A stretch of 40,010 nucleotides of DNA from a virus: IMG/VR virus record IMGVR_UViG_3300037189_022718, positions 1 to 40,010 of that record. One strand, 5' to 3'. Made by a program: the position numbers and the translations under genes. Shown one piece after another: positions 13,875 through 22,702 of this stretch (its first letter is position 1; each line of letters starts with the position of its first letter). A model generated the notes under the pieces. It did not search any database. It worked only from the letters and a program-made list of their open reading frames with translations, and was not told where the DNA came from.

Positions 13875-14068
13875 TGGAACCACAAAATATTGAAATTGCA
13901 GTGCCCGAAGGTTTCAACAATTCTGAATTGCGGGATTTATACCGCACTCGAATAAAATTCCTTGAGGGTATAATCGCAGCGGCGACAAGCCGGGGCGATG
14001 TTGCCGAAATCGTAAGGATTCAGGCTGAAATTCAGACGGTAACAGATGCTATTAACGCTCTTACGTAA
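13874..14068 (+). CDS. Small helical protein at the end of the fibre run
   Basis: This encodes 64 residues that start in the TAATG overlap with the fibre gene. An N-terminal beta segment is followed from about residue 20 by an uninterrupted amphipathic helix with heptad-like spacing, probably a coiled coil. It could be a fibre chaperone or a trimerisation cap. A strong terminator follows directly, so it is the last gene of this transcript. Confidence 0.65.
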   Translation: MEPQNIEIAVPEGFNNSELRDLYRTRIKFLEGIIAAATSRGDVAEIVRIQAEIQTVTDAINALT

Positions 14069-14073
14069 CCCCA

Positions 14074-14120
14074 GTAGCGGCGGCGCTTATGTACTCAGTG
14101 CCGCCGCTGCAATTTTTTTT
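14074..14120 (+). terminator. Rho-independent terminator after the fibre run
   Basis: AGCGGCGGC and GCCGCCGCT form a perfect 9-bp G/C stem with flanking weaker pairs, followed by AATTTTTTTT. It ends the transcript that includes 8587-14068 and isolates the next fibre gene. Confidence 0.85.
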
Positions 14121-14138
14121 AGTTCATAATTCACAACA

Positions 14139-15836
14139 ATGAAATTCAAGTTTTTTCTATTTCTGTTTTTCGCGTTCACCTGGGCAGCTCAAGCCCAAAC
14201 CTCCGACACAAAAGATATCCAAATCGCCAAGCAAAAACTTCGTGTCGGTTCAGATAACAGCAAGTTCTTCACGTCTACTACAGAGACGATCAACATCGGC
14301 AGCACCCATCGGCAGCTGCCGACGGCGAAGGCTGTATGGGATGCTATTGTTGCCGGCGGCGGTGGCGGCGGGGGTGGGCACATCATCCTGGATGATGATA
14401 CGGTGATGGATCAGCGGGAAGGGCTAAACTTCATAAGCACTCCCACGGTCTCAATTACAGCATCAGACGATGCTGCGAACGATGAAACCGAAATCAGGCT
14501 AATTGTGCCCAATGATGGCATTGGGTCCAATCAGATATCAAGTGGAGCCGTAGGAACCTCAGAAATTGCAGATGGATCTGTCACCTATGCGAAATTACAA
14601 AATGTTGCAACCAATCGAGTTCTAGGACGCGTATCAGCAGGGGCAGGAGAAGTACAGGAGCTTGGGCCGGGATCCTCAATGGTATTTTCAGCAGTGGGGG
14701 GCATTGCAAGGGCAGCACTTACAGGCGATGTTACAGCGGCACTGGATGACAACGCTACCACGATCGCAAACAATGCCGTCAATTCTGCAAAAATTGCAGA
14801 TGGATCAGTTGCCCTGGCTGATATGGCCAATATGGCCACCTCCTCGCTGATCTATAGAAAAACCGCTGGTACTGGACCTCCGGAGGTGAATACATTGGCC
14901 ACATTAAAAACAGATCTGGGCATCACCGGCAATGAAATTCTGAACGGTGGAAATACAACAGGCGCAGCCCTAACCATCGGGACAAATGACAATCAGAATT
15001 TAATTTTTGAAACCAACAATACTGCACGCCTTACCGTTGCATCCGCCTCTATTACAACCGGAGGCAATTACACCATTGGGAATAGTGCAAACACCATATC
15101 GCTAAGCTCAACCTCCACATCTAACTCGGCAATAGCATTGAATGCCAGTAACGTATCGGGTAGTGTAAAAGTAGGAGCATCTACCGCATATACCCATACG
15201 ACCGGAGTGAAAACCAAAATGAACTTTAGCGGGGAATCTTTCACAGCTTCTTCGGGATCGGGAGTGTTTACTGGCTTGTTATTCAATGACACATACGACC
15301 TGACGGGGACAGCGTCCGGCTTGCAAAGTTCAATTGATATTAACCCTGCTCTTACCAACCTGGTTGCCGCCACTTATGCCGCTATTAATATACAAGCCAA
15401 CAACGCGTCGGCTATAGGCATTAATCAGACGGGTTCTAATACCCGCAATATTTTCAGAGGCAAAACAGCCATTGGATCTACAACCGGACCCAGTGAGCAA
15501 CTGGAGGTTACGGGGAATGCGACAGTTGCCGGGAAACTAGCGTCAACGTCCGAGGCCATTACGCTGGGGGCATCCGCCACAACACTGGCGATCAACAGGA
15601 ATGTCGTAAAGCTAACGGGCAATGGCACCAATGTGCTAGCAACAATTACTGGGGGCATATCTGGACAAATTCTGACCATTATTTTCGTTGATGCGCTGGT
15701 GAGCATTACTGATACCGGCACTGGAGCAGCAAATACCGTAAACCTATCCGCAGCATTTACATCTACGGCAAATGATACGATTACACTTGTATCAGATGGA
15801 ACCTCTTGGTTTGAAATTGACCGTTCTGTAAACTAA
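14139..15836 (+). CDS. Large fibre-like protein with N-terminal signal peptide
   Basis: This encodes 565 residues. The first 20 (MKFKFFLFLFFAFTWAAQAQ) form a textbook Sec signal peptide with an AQA-Q cleavage site, unusual for a virion fibre. A polyglycine hinge (about residues 69-77), an ILDDDTVMDQREGLNF segment and SEIADGSVTYAKL repeats, twice, are typical of phage tail fibre stalks. The C-terminal 300 residues are Thr/Ser/Asn-rich beta repeats. It may be exported to the envelope and assembled there, or act as a host-surface adhesin. It has its own transcript after a strong terminator. Confidence 0.75.
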   Translation: MKFKFFLFLFFAFTWAAQAQTSDTKDIQIAKQKLRVGSDNSKFFTSTTETINIGSTHRQLPTAKAVWDAIVAGGGGGGGGHIILDDDTVMDQREGLNFISTPTVSITASDDAANDETEIRLIVPNDGIGSNQISSGAVGTSEIADGSVTYAKLQNVATNRVLGRVSAGAGEVQELGPGSSMVFSAVGGIARAALTGDVTAALDDNATTIANNAVNSAKIADGSVALADMANMATSSLIYRKTAGTGPPEVNTLATLKTDLGITGNEILNGGNTTGAALTIGTNDNQNLIFETNNTARLTVASASITTGGNYTIGNSANTISLSSTSTSNSAIALNASNVSGSVKVGASTAYTHTTGVKTKMNFSGESFTASSGSGVFTGLLFNDTYDLTGTASGLQSSIDINPALTNLVAATYAAINIQANNASAIGINQTGSNTRNIFRGKTAIGSTTGPSEQLEVTGNATVAGKLASTSEAITLGASATTLAINRNVVKLTGNGTNVLATITGGISGQILTIIFVDALVSITDTGTGAANTVNLSAAFTSTANDTITLVSDGTSWFEIDRSVN

Positions 15837-15843
15837 AAAAACG

Positions 15844-16059
15844 ATGAACCCCAAGCACCTAACCAAAGCCCTGCTATTCACCGTGATCTCTTGCGTGATC
15901 AAATCCCGGCAGCAGATATGGGAATACCTGAAACCATATCCTTGCTGGTGGAAGATTCTGATAGCCGTGGCAGCCGCTTGTTTTTTCACCCTGGCATTCA
16001 TATACGCCACCAACATGGAGTGGATGCTGTACCGGATTCTAGGCATTAATACCATATAA
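15844..16059 (+). CDS. Small single-pass membrane protein, holin candidate
   Basis: This encodes 71 residues with a basic N-terminus and one clear transmembrane segment (about residues 36-56: WWKILIAVAAACFFTLAFIY). Length and one hydrophobic segment would fit a class III holin or an accessory membrane protein. No endolysin is adjacent, so the lysis assignment is speculative. It follows the signal-peptide fibre by seven bases and precedes the capsid module. Confidence 0.6.
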   Translation: MNPKHLTKALLFTVISCVIKSRQQIWEYLKPYPCWWKILIAVAAACFFTLAFIYATNMEWMLYRILGINTI

Positions 16060-16112
16060 CCGCTTTTTGCGTCCTATAAGCCCAAAATAACCCCCTTCAA
16101 ATTTGCCCCAAT

Positions 16113-17270
16113 ATGGCGAACGACTTACACAATACAAGATGGCTACGCAGCCGCCCGACACAGGGCGGATTCACCGCAGACAAGATCGATGCCGAAGCAG
16201 GCATCATCCGGGATGTGGTGATGGTGCAGGAGGGCGAAGCCAAGGGGCATGAAGTTCACCTGGACGGAGAGTTCATTAATGATATCGTTGCCTACGACAA
16301 TCACAACTTTTCCAAAACAGGATTGAAAGGCCGCTTTGGCCACCCGGGTGCAAGCTCTGAAACGATGGGCACGCAACTCGGCATCTTCCGCAACTTCCGC
16401 AAGCGGGAGCAGGACGGCAAAGCCCAGGCCATTGCTGATCTGCATCTGCTCGAATCATCGGAGCTTAGCCCATCACACCCTGGCATGAAGTCTTGGGTAT
16501 TGAAGATGGCCGAAGAGCAGCCAGACTTCATGATGAGCTCCATCGTGTTTCGTGGGGATGGCTACTACCAGCGGGATCCGGAAGGCAAGAAGCATAAGCT
16601 GCAGATTGCTTACTCGGAAATGGAAGGCCGCTATTTTAAAGGATATAAGGAGGAGTACGGGAATATTTACATCTCCATGGGCGAGCACTTTTACACCGAT
16701 CTGGTAGAAGCCGGTGCCGCTACGGAGAATCTTTTCTCCAACCAGGTGAATCCCCACCTATTCGTCGCACAAGCAGATCAGTTCCTGTACGATCATCCCG
16801 AATTAAAAACATTCATCCAGGCGCATCCGGACAAAGTGACTGCTTTTTTCGCCACGCTTGGAATTCGTTTAACCGGGCAGACCACGGAGGTTGCCCCTAC
16901 ACCACCCATTCAAATGCCTACACCTTCATTCAATTTTTTCAAATGGCTCAGCGGAGAATCCGAGGCAGAAGCCACAGACATTGAAACCATCCGCACCGAA
17001 CTGAACACCGCTCAGAAGGACGTGATGGCGCTCAAGGCCGAAAAAGAAACTGCTGAGAATCGCGTAGCCGAACTCAAGGAAGGCAATGATACGCTACAAT
17101 CCGCTGTCGGCGAACTGGAAGAGCAACTTTCCAAAGCCACCGCACGGATCGAAGAGCTGGAAGCAAAGCCAGCAGCATTGCACACGGGAGGGCCAACGGA
17201 GGCCTCTACTTCGGCTCCCGAGAAAGGACAAAAAACCAAGGAGCTTTACGAACGCTACGGCATCAAGTAA
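16113..17270 (+). CDS. Prohead protease fused to scaffold
   Basis: This encodes 385 residues. The first 230 look like a phage prohead protease: GRFGHP (residues 73-78, His77 as candidate catalytic base) and MMSSIVF (140-146, Ser142 or 143 as candidate nucleophile) fit the His/Ser arrangement of U9/U35-type enzymes. A Pro-rich linker follows at about 255-270, then a long coiled coil (about 290-355), typical of scaffolds. It would guide capsid assembly and then cleave itself and other head proteins. It sits directly upstream of the major capsid gene. Catalytic residues were assigned by eye only. Confidence 0.75.
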   Translation: MANDLHNTRWLRSRPTQGGFTADKIDAEAGIIRDVVMVQEGEAKGHEVHLDGEFINDIVAYDNHNFSKTGLKGRFGHPGASSETMGTQLGIFRNFRKREQDGKAQAIADLHLLESSELSPSHPGMKSWVLKMAEEQPDFMMSSIVFRGDGYYQRDPEGKKHKLQIAYSEMEGRYFKGYKEEYGNIYISMGEHFYTDLVEAGAATENLFSNQVNPHLFVAQADQFLYDHPELKTFIQAHPDKVTAFFATLGIRLTGQTTEVAPTPPIQMPTPSFNFFKWLSGESEAEATDIETIRTELNTAQKDVMALKAEKETAENRVAELKEGNDTLQSAVGELEEQLSKATARIEELEAKPAALHTGGPTEASTSAPEKGQKTKELYERYGIK

Positions 17271-17321
17271 ACCCACCGACACGACACGCTTTATTTTCAA
17301 ACATTCAACCAACGCAACACA

Positions 17322-18299
17322 ATGCCAGAAGCAGTAAGCATCCCCAGCGCCGACCTCGTTCAGGAGTTCCTGACCGATAAAGGCCAAGAGGTGATCCGCC
17401 GGATGTTCATGGACTTCCGTAGCGCACGCATGGTGCGCAAATTCGCCGGGGTGACCGATAAACTCATCCTTGCCCGTCAAGACGTAACGACGGCACTTAT
17501 CAAAGAGTGGAACTCTACGCTCGCCTTCACCAACGATGCCATCGAAGTGACCTCGGTCAACCTCGAAGTGTCTCGCATGAAGACCGAACTCAAATTCATC
17601 ATCGGAGACGACACCCTTCACGCATACAAAGCCTACCTGAAAGGTGCCGGCCTTGTGAGCGATGATATGGGCCTCGTGGAGTACCTGCTCCAGGATCCTA
17701 TCTCGGTGCAGCAGGAGGAACTGGAAAACGCCATGTGGCAAGGCGTAGAGCTTGCCTCTGGTGTTGGCACACGCACGTTGACCGACCGTATCAATGGCTA
17801 CCGCGAGATCGCTCGTTTGGCTGGTGTGGATGGCAATGCTACCGTGGTGAATACCGGAAATATCACCTCAGCAGATGCAGTCACAAAGGTCGAGCAGGTT
17901 TACTCAGCCGCACACAAGACCATGAAGGATCGTGGCTTCATGATTTTCTGCAGCTACAACCTGTTCGAAAATTATCAGCTGGACATGCTCACTAAGCACA
18001 GCAATGCCGACATGATGCTCAAGACCGTCACTGGTCAAGGCTACACGCTGGAAGGCATGCCATTGCGTCTCGGCGCAGGTCGCTCGTTCCTTGTACCTGT
18101 GCCTGGCATGGGTGATGATGATGCACTCATCGGAACCCGCCCTGAATTCCTCGCCTACGGATTCGATTTTGAATCCGAGTGGACTAACTGGAAGGTGCAG
18201 GAGTACGGCTGGGAAACCTGGGCATTGAACAAGTTCCCTGTAGGCGTACAGATCTTGTTGCAGAAAGAAGGATTCCTGGTCATCAACAACCAACTTTAA
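17322..18299 (+). CDS. Major capsid protein
   Basis: This encodes 325 residues. It lies directly after the protease/scaffold gene, has the length and composition of a HK97-fold coat protein, and ends with a beta segment (VGVQILLQKEGFLVINNQ). A helical N-terminal section (to about residue 50) could be the region removed by the protease. No signal peptide or membrane segment is present. The identification rests mainly on gene order and overall character, with no residue-level motif. Confidence 0.78.
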   Translation: MPEAVSIPSADLVQEFLTDKGQEVIRRMFMDFRSARMVRKFAGVTDKLILARQDVTTALIKEWNSTLAFTNDAIEVTSVNLEVSRMKTELKFIIGDDTLHAYKAYLKGAGLVSDDMGLVEYLLQDPISVQQEELENAMWQGVELASGVGTRTLTDRINGYREIARLAGVDGNATVVNTGNITSADAVTKVEQVYSAAHKTMKDRGFMIFCSYNLFENYQLDMLTKHSNADMMLKTVTGQGYTLEGMPLRLGAGRSFLVPVPGMGDDDALIGTRPEFLAYGFDFESEWTNWKVQEYGWETWALNKFPVGVQILLQKEGFLVINNQL

Positions 18300-18365
18300 G
18301 CCAATCACCTAATTCAATCACCTGGGCTATCTTAGTGATCGCCCACACAAACAATACTGCAAATC

Positions 18366-19475
18366 ATGGCAGATCAAAAAGACACCATTATCGCCGACCT
18401 TCAGGCTCGCATTTCGGCACTGGAGGAAATCGCAGTGGCTTCTACGGAAGGTTCCGGGCAGGCCATCACCACCGCGAAGAAAAAACCCATTCTGCTTACC
18501 GGCGAACCCTTCTCGGTAGAGGGCAAAAAATATCAGGCTGCTTACCCAAAATGGACAGTGGGGGGTAACACCGTGACCGAAGAGAACCTGTTGGCCGACA
18601 AGGCCATGCAAAAGGAACTGGTATCCAGCGGCTCGAAGCTGGTCAGACTGGTCGGCATGTTGGCCCTGTTCCTGTTTGCCTTCTCCTTCACGGCAAGCGC
18701 AGGCATCGTTATCAATCCTTATTCAGTCGAAGTTTATACGCCGACCAAAAAAGATTTCTACGCCCTGCAGGATCTGTTGATCATCTACCGGGCATCTACG
18801 GACGCCTTCGAGGTGCAAACATCATCTACCCGATCCAAGGTCTGGGGCGGCGATGTGGATTCTGTAGTCATTGCCGGAGCATCTACCACCGCACTCAAGC
18901 TGGCTTACCTCCGAACCCTGATGCTGGAGACCAATACAACGGGCGGATACAGAGTATTTTTAGGCCGGAATAACCTGGACTTCAACTACAACTCATCCAC
19001 CAAGCGGCTGGACCTGAAATCTGGAAGCAATAAGCAACCGCTGTGGTTTGGAAGTGTTGACTCATTACTCAGCGGCCCCACGGGGACATCTGCCAAGCTG
19101 GCCTATATCAGGCTGCTGAATCGATGGAAAGCGCAGGACTGCCTACCTACCACCAGCGTAGCCACTATTGCAGCAGGCGCTGCGGCTGGATCCAGCCCTA
19201 CCGTCACCGTCACAGGCGACGCTTTCTCCGGCAGCATCAGTGTTACCACAGGCGCATCCGGAGCAACTACCGGAACGCTGGCCACGGTGACAACCAAGAT
19301 TACGGCTCCTACCGGAACGAGGGTTGTGCTTTGGCCTACGGGTGACAACTCTATTCTGCACAACGTAAGGGTCAAAGCCAGCGGGACAACGACTACGATC
19401 GTGCTCGCAGTCCCGGCAACAGCCCTAGCAAATGGGACGCCATACACCTGGGATTACATGGTGGTGCCGTTCTAA
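18366..19475 (+). CDS. Composite virion-region protein with internal hydrophobic segment
   Basis: This encodes 369 residues. Residues 1-91 start with a coiled coil followed by a small polar domain, like the short protein often found after the capsid gene. At residues 92-115 (LVRLVGMLALFLFAFSFTAS) there is a stretch that looks like a complete signal peptide, with Met98 (ATG 18657) at its beginning and SAG after it. Residues 116-369 are a beta-rich, Thr/Gly-rich domain. It therefore reads as two proteins joined in frame: a decoration-type protein and a secreted beta protein. It could be a true fusion with a membrane segment or a lost stop codon. A terminator follows. Confidence 0.65.
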   Translation: MADQKDTIIADLQARISALEEIAVASTEGSGQAITTAKKKPILLTGEPFSVEGKKYQAAYPKWTVGGNTVTEENLLADKAMQKELVSSGSKLVRLVGMLALFLFAFSFTASAGIVINPYSVEVYTPTKKDFYALQDLLIIYRASTDAFEVQTSSTRSKVWGGDVDSVVIAGASTTALKLAYLRTLMLETNTTGGYRVFLGRNNLDFNYNSSTKRLDLKSGSNKQPLWFGSVDSLLSGPTGTSAKLAYIRLLNRWKAQDCLPTTSVATIAAGAAAGSSPTVTVTGDAFSGSISVTTGASGATTGTLATVTTKITAPTGTRVVLWPTGDNSILHNVRVKASGTTTTIVLAVPATALANGTPYTWDYMVVPF

Positions 19476-19495
19476 TCAATTTTTTCAAATCACAT

Positions 19496-19531
19496 CCGGG
19501 GTGCTTACCTATCTGAGCACCTCGGATTTTT
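19496..19531 (+). terminator. Rho-independent terminator
   Basis: CCGGGGTGCT (19496-19505) pairs with AGCACCTCGG (19516-19525) with one mismatch, followed by ATTTTT. It lies between the composite protein and the next structural gene and probably reduces readthrough from the capsid transcript. Confidence 0.78.
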
Positions 19532-19547
19532 CAAACGCATCGAAATC

Positions 19548-20093
19548 ATGGAATTGATTCATTTTATCCTGTTCGCACTGATCCCTATGATGGGAATGTG
19601 CACTTGCAACTTGGCCGCAGTGAACAAGGAGTGTGGTCGTAATGCCCCCGGGCTTAAGACCATCGTTTACCTCGCTTGCGCCGACGACATTACCAGCATC
19701 GGTGCGGCCACTGCCCACGCTGTGAGCACCATCACAGAGGTGGCCACGCAGGGTTTTTTCCCGATCAACATTATCCGCAAGGACAATGATCTAAAATCAA
19801 CCCCGGGTGAAGATGGCGGCTACACCACCGAGCTCAAGGGCTTCATATCGAAGCAAAGTGCAGCAAAATCTAATGTGCTGACGCAGTTTGCCACCGACGA
19901 GAATTACATCGCCATCGCGGTGGATCAGAATGGGGTACAGCATATCCTTGGTAGCATTGATCATCCGATCAGAGCAAAGGCCGAGCCTGTTACTGTTCCG
20001 AAAAACGGATACAATGTGACCTTCACCTGGGAAGGCCATGCGGACATTCCGTTCATCTACACAGGCACCATCGGCGACGTACTGCACCCGTAA
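19548..20093 (+). CDS. Structural protein, tail tube candidate
   Basis: This encodes 181 residues from ATG 19548, whose leader (cgaaatc) resembles that of the gene at 18366. An alternative start at ATG 19596 would give MCTCNLAAVN.., which I find similar to the Cys-Asn-Leu beginning of tube-like proteins in other Bacteroidota phages and would remove an odd hydrophobic N-terminus. The rest is a beta-rich single domain ending in ADIPFIYTGTIGDVL. The tail-tube call is inferred from size and place upstream of the tape-measure region. Confidence 0.68.
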   Translation: MELIHFILFALIPMMGMCTCNLAAVNKECGRNAPGLKTIVYLACADDITSIGAATAHAVSTITEVATQGFFPINIIRKDNDLKSTPGEDGGYTTELKGFISKQSAAKSNVLTQFATDENYIAIAVDQNGVQHILGSIDHPIRAKAEPVTVPKNGYNVTFTWEGHADIPFIYTGTIGDVLHP

Positions 20094-20128
20094 TTATATT
20101 CACCATTTCAAAAGCTACTATCTGACTT

Positions 20129-20374
20129 ATGGCAGAAGAAAAAGCAGTATCAGTACCATCAGAGGCCAAGGGCCCAAAAGAATGGCGCTACGTAGGTCCC
20201 GGCAGCGAATCCCGGCCGAAAGAACCGGTGCCGCTCATCTCCAACCTGCCGCTTGATTTCAAGCAGCCGCGTTTGGGATTCGACCAGAACAAGTATCCCG
20301 CAAATGAGCTCCCGGCCAAGTACGTGGAGTACGTGATGCGAACCAATACTACAGCGCGGGATTGGTGGAAGTGA
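20129..20374 (+). CDS. Small proline-rich phage protein, unknown
   Basis: This encodes 81 residues, rich in Pro, Lys and Glu, and largely unstructured until a C-terminal helix (AKYVEYVMRTNTTARDWWK). It lies between the tube candidate and a terminator. It could be a minor head or tail completion protein. No family is recognised. Confidence 0.62.
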   Translation: MAEEKAVSVPSEAKGPKEWRYVGPGSESRPKEPVPLISNLPLDFKQPRLGFDQNKYPANELPAKYVEYVMRTNTTARDWWK

Positions 20375-20398
20375 ATGCCATCGACACACGTTATTCAT

Positions 20399-20432
20399 GC
20401 CCCGTTTCCGGCCTAGGAGGCGGGGCTTTTTT
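20399..20432 (+). terminator. Rho-independent terminator
   Basis: GCCCCG (20399-20404) pairs with CGGGGC (20421-20426), extended by inner CC/GG pairs, followed by six T residues. It separates the tube-candidate pair from the next gene set. Confidence 0.82.
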
Positions 20433-20460
20433 AATAATCCCCCCTCAACATGCTTCAATT

Positions 20461-20703
20461 ATGGAACCTCAAATTTACGAGCAGATCAACAACCAGATTT
20501 TGCGACTGCTCTTGTATTTCGGCGGAGTTGTCATCACCACGCTGTCTGGCGCACTGGCCTACTTATGGCACCAGTGGCGTGCCGAGCAGCGGGAACGAAT
20601 CGAGCTGGACAAGGCCAATGCCCAGGCAATGACCGCAGTGGCCAACCAACTCGACAACGTGAAGGATGCCTTGAATGAACTTCGCCATTCAACAAAACAA
20701 TAA
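20461..20703 (+). CDS. Small membrane protein with coiled-coil tail, holin candidate
   Basis: This encodes 80 residues from ATG 20461; an in-frame GTG at 20362 lies inside the previous gene and is rejected. One transmembrane segment (about residues 14-36) is followed by a charged helix with heptad spacing (AEQRERIELDKANAQAMTAV). The layout resembles small phage membrane proteins, including some holins, but also accessory proteins of unknown role. It stands alone right after a terminator, which would allow separate control. The lysis function is a guess. Confidence 0.62.
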   Translation: MEPQIYEQINNQILRLLLYFGGVVITTLSGALAYLWHQWRAEQRERIELDKANAQAMTAVANQLDNVKDALNELRHSTKQ

Positions 20704-20705
20704 CC

Positions 20706-20885
20706 ATGAACACAAAAAATGAATCAGCCAAGGCAAGATCGCAAAGACTAAGTGCTACCATTCGCCTCATTGAGACACATGCACAAGAACCGACAAGTAA
20801 GGATCCGATTAAACCGAAGCAGCATCACCGGGCAAAAACCAGGTACATGGTAGAGCCGCTTGAACTGAAGGTGGCACACGGGTAG
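20706..20885 (+). CDS. Very small basic protein, unknown
   Basis: This encodes 59 residues from ATG 20706, two bases after the previous stop. The sequence is strongly basic (many Lys, Arg and His residues) and polar throughout. The frame is fully open and tightly spaced behind its neighbour, which supports it being a real gene. No motif is recognised. A 72-base A/T-richer gap with no other feature follows. Confidence 0.5.
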   Translation: MNTKNESAKARSQRLSATIRLIETHAQEPTSKDPIKPKQHHRAKTRYMVEPLELKVAHG

Positions 20886-20957
20886 GTCCTACAGTAGCCC
20901 ATTGAATGAGCTGACTTTTGAATCGTAATTCAAATCACTCACTTAATTTTCATTGCA

Positions 20958-21365
20958 ATGATTCAAGTAAATGGAAACGCTCTGGGCTTCGATGAAGTCG
21001 TAGACACACTGGACGACGCACTGATCGTCGTGGAGAAAGTATCGGAAGCAATTGCAGACGGTATCGGTCTCAGCGACATTGGCACTCTGATCGACATCAC
21101 GCCACGGCTCAACGAGATCCGCAAGGATGCTGCGGTTTTTGCCGCTCAGATCGCTGATCTGCAGCCGGAAGAGTCTGACCTGGTAGCGCAGCAATTGGTG
21201 GCCCGTCGCGGTGGATCCAAAAGCAACATCATCCAGAAGGCTTTGGAAGCGCTCACGCTGTCCGGTCGCTGGCATGGCACCGTTGCCGAGGTGGTAGACC
21301 TGACGCAGGAAACCATTGGGTTTGCGAAAAGCTTTGTCAAAAAAGGTGATCCAGCCGACGCATGA
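20958..21365 (+). CDS. All-helical structural-region protein, unknown
   Basis: This encodes 135 residues, predicted almost entirely helical, with Asp/Glu-rich amphipathic stretches and a C-terminal helix. Its stop overlaps the ATG of the next gene (ATGA), so the two are coupled. The place upstream of the connector genes and the tape measure would fit a tail-assembly chaperone or a minor head protein. There is no decisive motif. Confidence 0.65.
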   Translation: MIQVNGNALGFDEVVDTLDDALIVVEKVSEAIADGIGLSDIGTLIDITPRLNEIRKDAAVFAAQIADLQPEESDLVAQQLVARRGGSKSNIIQKALEALTLSGRWHGTVAEVVDLTQETIGFAKSFVKKGDPADA

Positions 21366-22243
21366 TCGAAGCGATCCTAACGAACAACAAACGCCGACGC
21401 TGGAATCCGTTCCGGCGGCGGCGTTTTGTTTTGCGCATCCCCCAGCGCTGGGAGGAGGTGACTCCGCTGGCACGCCGTGAACGCTGGTGGCGATGGGTAG
21501 CTACGCTCACCCCGCCGGAAGCTAAGGGCAGGATACTGCGGGACCTGATCCCGATGCCCTGGCGCAGAAAGATGCTGGATACCGAACAGGGTGCTATCGT
21601 GGCTCACCTGGAATGGGTGATGCCAGTGCCGGATGCTGAGGTGATCCCTCTGGAGTCATTCTATCATCGGGACATCCGGTATGTGTTCCCAAAACCCAAA
21701 GGGCAAAACGTAAGCTGTGTAGAGTTCGCTCTATGCGATGATTATTACAAGGAGTTTGTGGGTGGCGATGCAGAGGCACTATTGCGTGTGTCAGCCTGCG
21801 TATGGCGCGAAGAGGACGAATGCGAGCGGGAAATGCTCAAGCGAGGCGACGAACGGGTAACGATCCACAGCCAGGCAGAAGTGGAGGCCCGGGTGGTGAA
21901 CATGACTGGTGCGCCACAGGAGGTACATATTCAGGCGCTGATGTGGTGGATGGGCATGAAGATACTGGTGAACCGAATGTATGGTAAGTGGCTTTTTGAG
22001 GACGATGAAGACGAAGAAGAGGAAGATGAACCGGCTACAGCTGAAGCACCGGCGAACACCGGCCCCAACTTCGGATGGTGGGGTATCTTTCTGGACGTAG
22101 CAGAGTCGGCAGTGTTCGGGCCACTTGAAAAAGTGTACCAGGCATCGATCCACGACATCTGCATTTTTCTGGTAAAAAAACGGGCAGAGGCAAACCGAAG
22201 CCCAGAATCTCCAACACCTACAACGCCTCCGGAGGAGGATTAA
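21362..22243 (+). CDS. Structural-region protein with acidic stretch, unknown
   Basis: This encodes 293 residues. The N-terminus is highly basic and Trp/Arg-rich (residues 8-50). A D/E run (DEDEEEEDE, near residue 218) is followed by a Pro/Ala linker and a conserved-looking C-terminal helix with a GWWGIFLDVAESAVFGP motif, then a Pro-rich tail. Strong charge segregation suggests a scaffold- or chaperone-like assembly role. It is translationally coupled to the helical protein upstream and four bases from the next gene. No known family. Confidence 0.66.
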   Translation: MIEAILTNNKRRRWNPFRRRRFVLRIPQRWEEVTPLARRERWWRWVATLTPPEAKGRILRDLIPMPWRRKMLDTEQGAIVAHLEWVMPVPDAEVIPLESFYHRDIRYVFPKPKGQNVSCVEFALCDDYYKEFVGGDAEALLRVSACVWREEDECEREMLKRGDERVTIHSQAEVEARVVNMTGAPQEVHIQALMWWMGMKILVNRMYGKWLFEDDEDEEEEDEPATAEAPANTGPNFGWWGIFLDVAESAVFGPLEKVYQASIHDICIFLVKKRAEANRSPESPTPTTPPEED

Positions 22244-22246
22244 ACC

Positions 22247-22699
22247 ATGGCATATTTCAAAACGTACCTGGAACTCTGTACCTACTTTGAAGGCCTGACC
22301 ACTACGGTTACTGACCTGAAGGGTGTGACCGTAGGCGCAGACGAAGAAATGCTCAACCAGCAGGCCACCCGCATCCAATATCCACACCTGCGGGTAGATA
22401 CGCCGGAGTTTCGGCTCGTGGACGATGATGATACTCCCCGCACCAGGTACACCTTCACGCTGTTTGTACTCTCCAACGACCCACTCAAAACCAACGTTCA
22501 AGCGAACATCAAGCTTAGCGCCATGGCGACGCTGTGTGAGAAGATCATCAAGCGGCTGTACACGGATGCTGACGCCGGGAAATTCGATCTGGTGATCGGA
22601 GATAAGCCCGGCGACGCTGTGCGCCAGTGGAGCGGCGACAACCTTTATGGCTGGTGGTTTAACATCGTGATCGAGTTGTATTCAGACGAATGCGCTTAA
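22247..22699 (+). CDS. Probable head-tail connector or tail-completion protein
   Basis: This encodes 150 residues, a compact alpha/beta domain with an N-terminal helix, central strands (TRYTFTLFVLSN) and a C-terminal strand. Size, fold class and its place two genes before the tape measure match the tail-terminator or completion proteins of long-tailed phages. The role is inferred from position. It lies within a run of genes spaced by three or four bases. Confidence 0.62.
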   Translation: MAYFKTYLELCTYFEGLTTTVTDLKGVTVGADEEMLNQQATRIQYPHLRVDTPEFRLVDDDDTPRTRYTFTLFVLSNDPLKTNVQANIKLSAMATLCEKIIKRLYTDADAGKFDLVIGDKPGDAVRQWSGDNLYGWWFNIVIELYSDECA

Positions 22700-22702
22700 G
22701 CC

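Noticed and set aside
17094-17741. Minus-strand 215-residue frame across protease and capsid genes
   Set aside because: It is antisense to two convincing structural genes and has the His/Cys-rich composition typical of a shadow frame.
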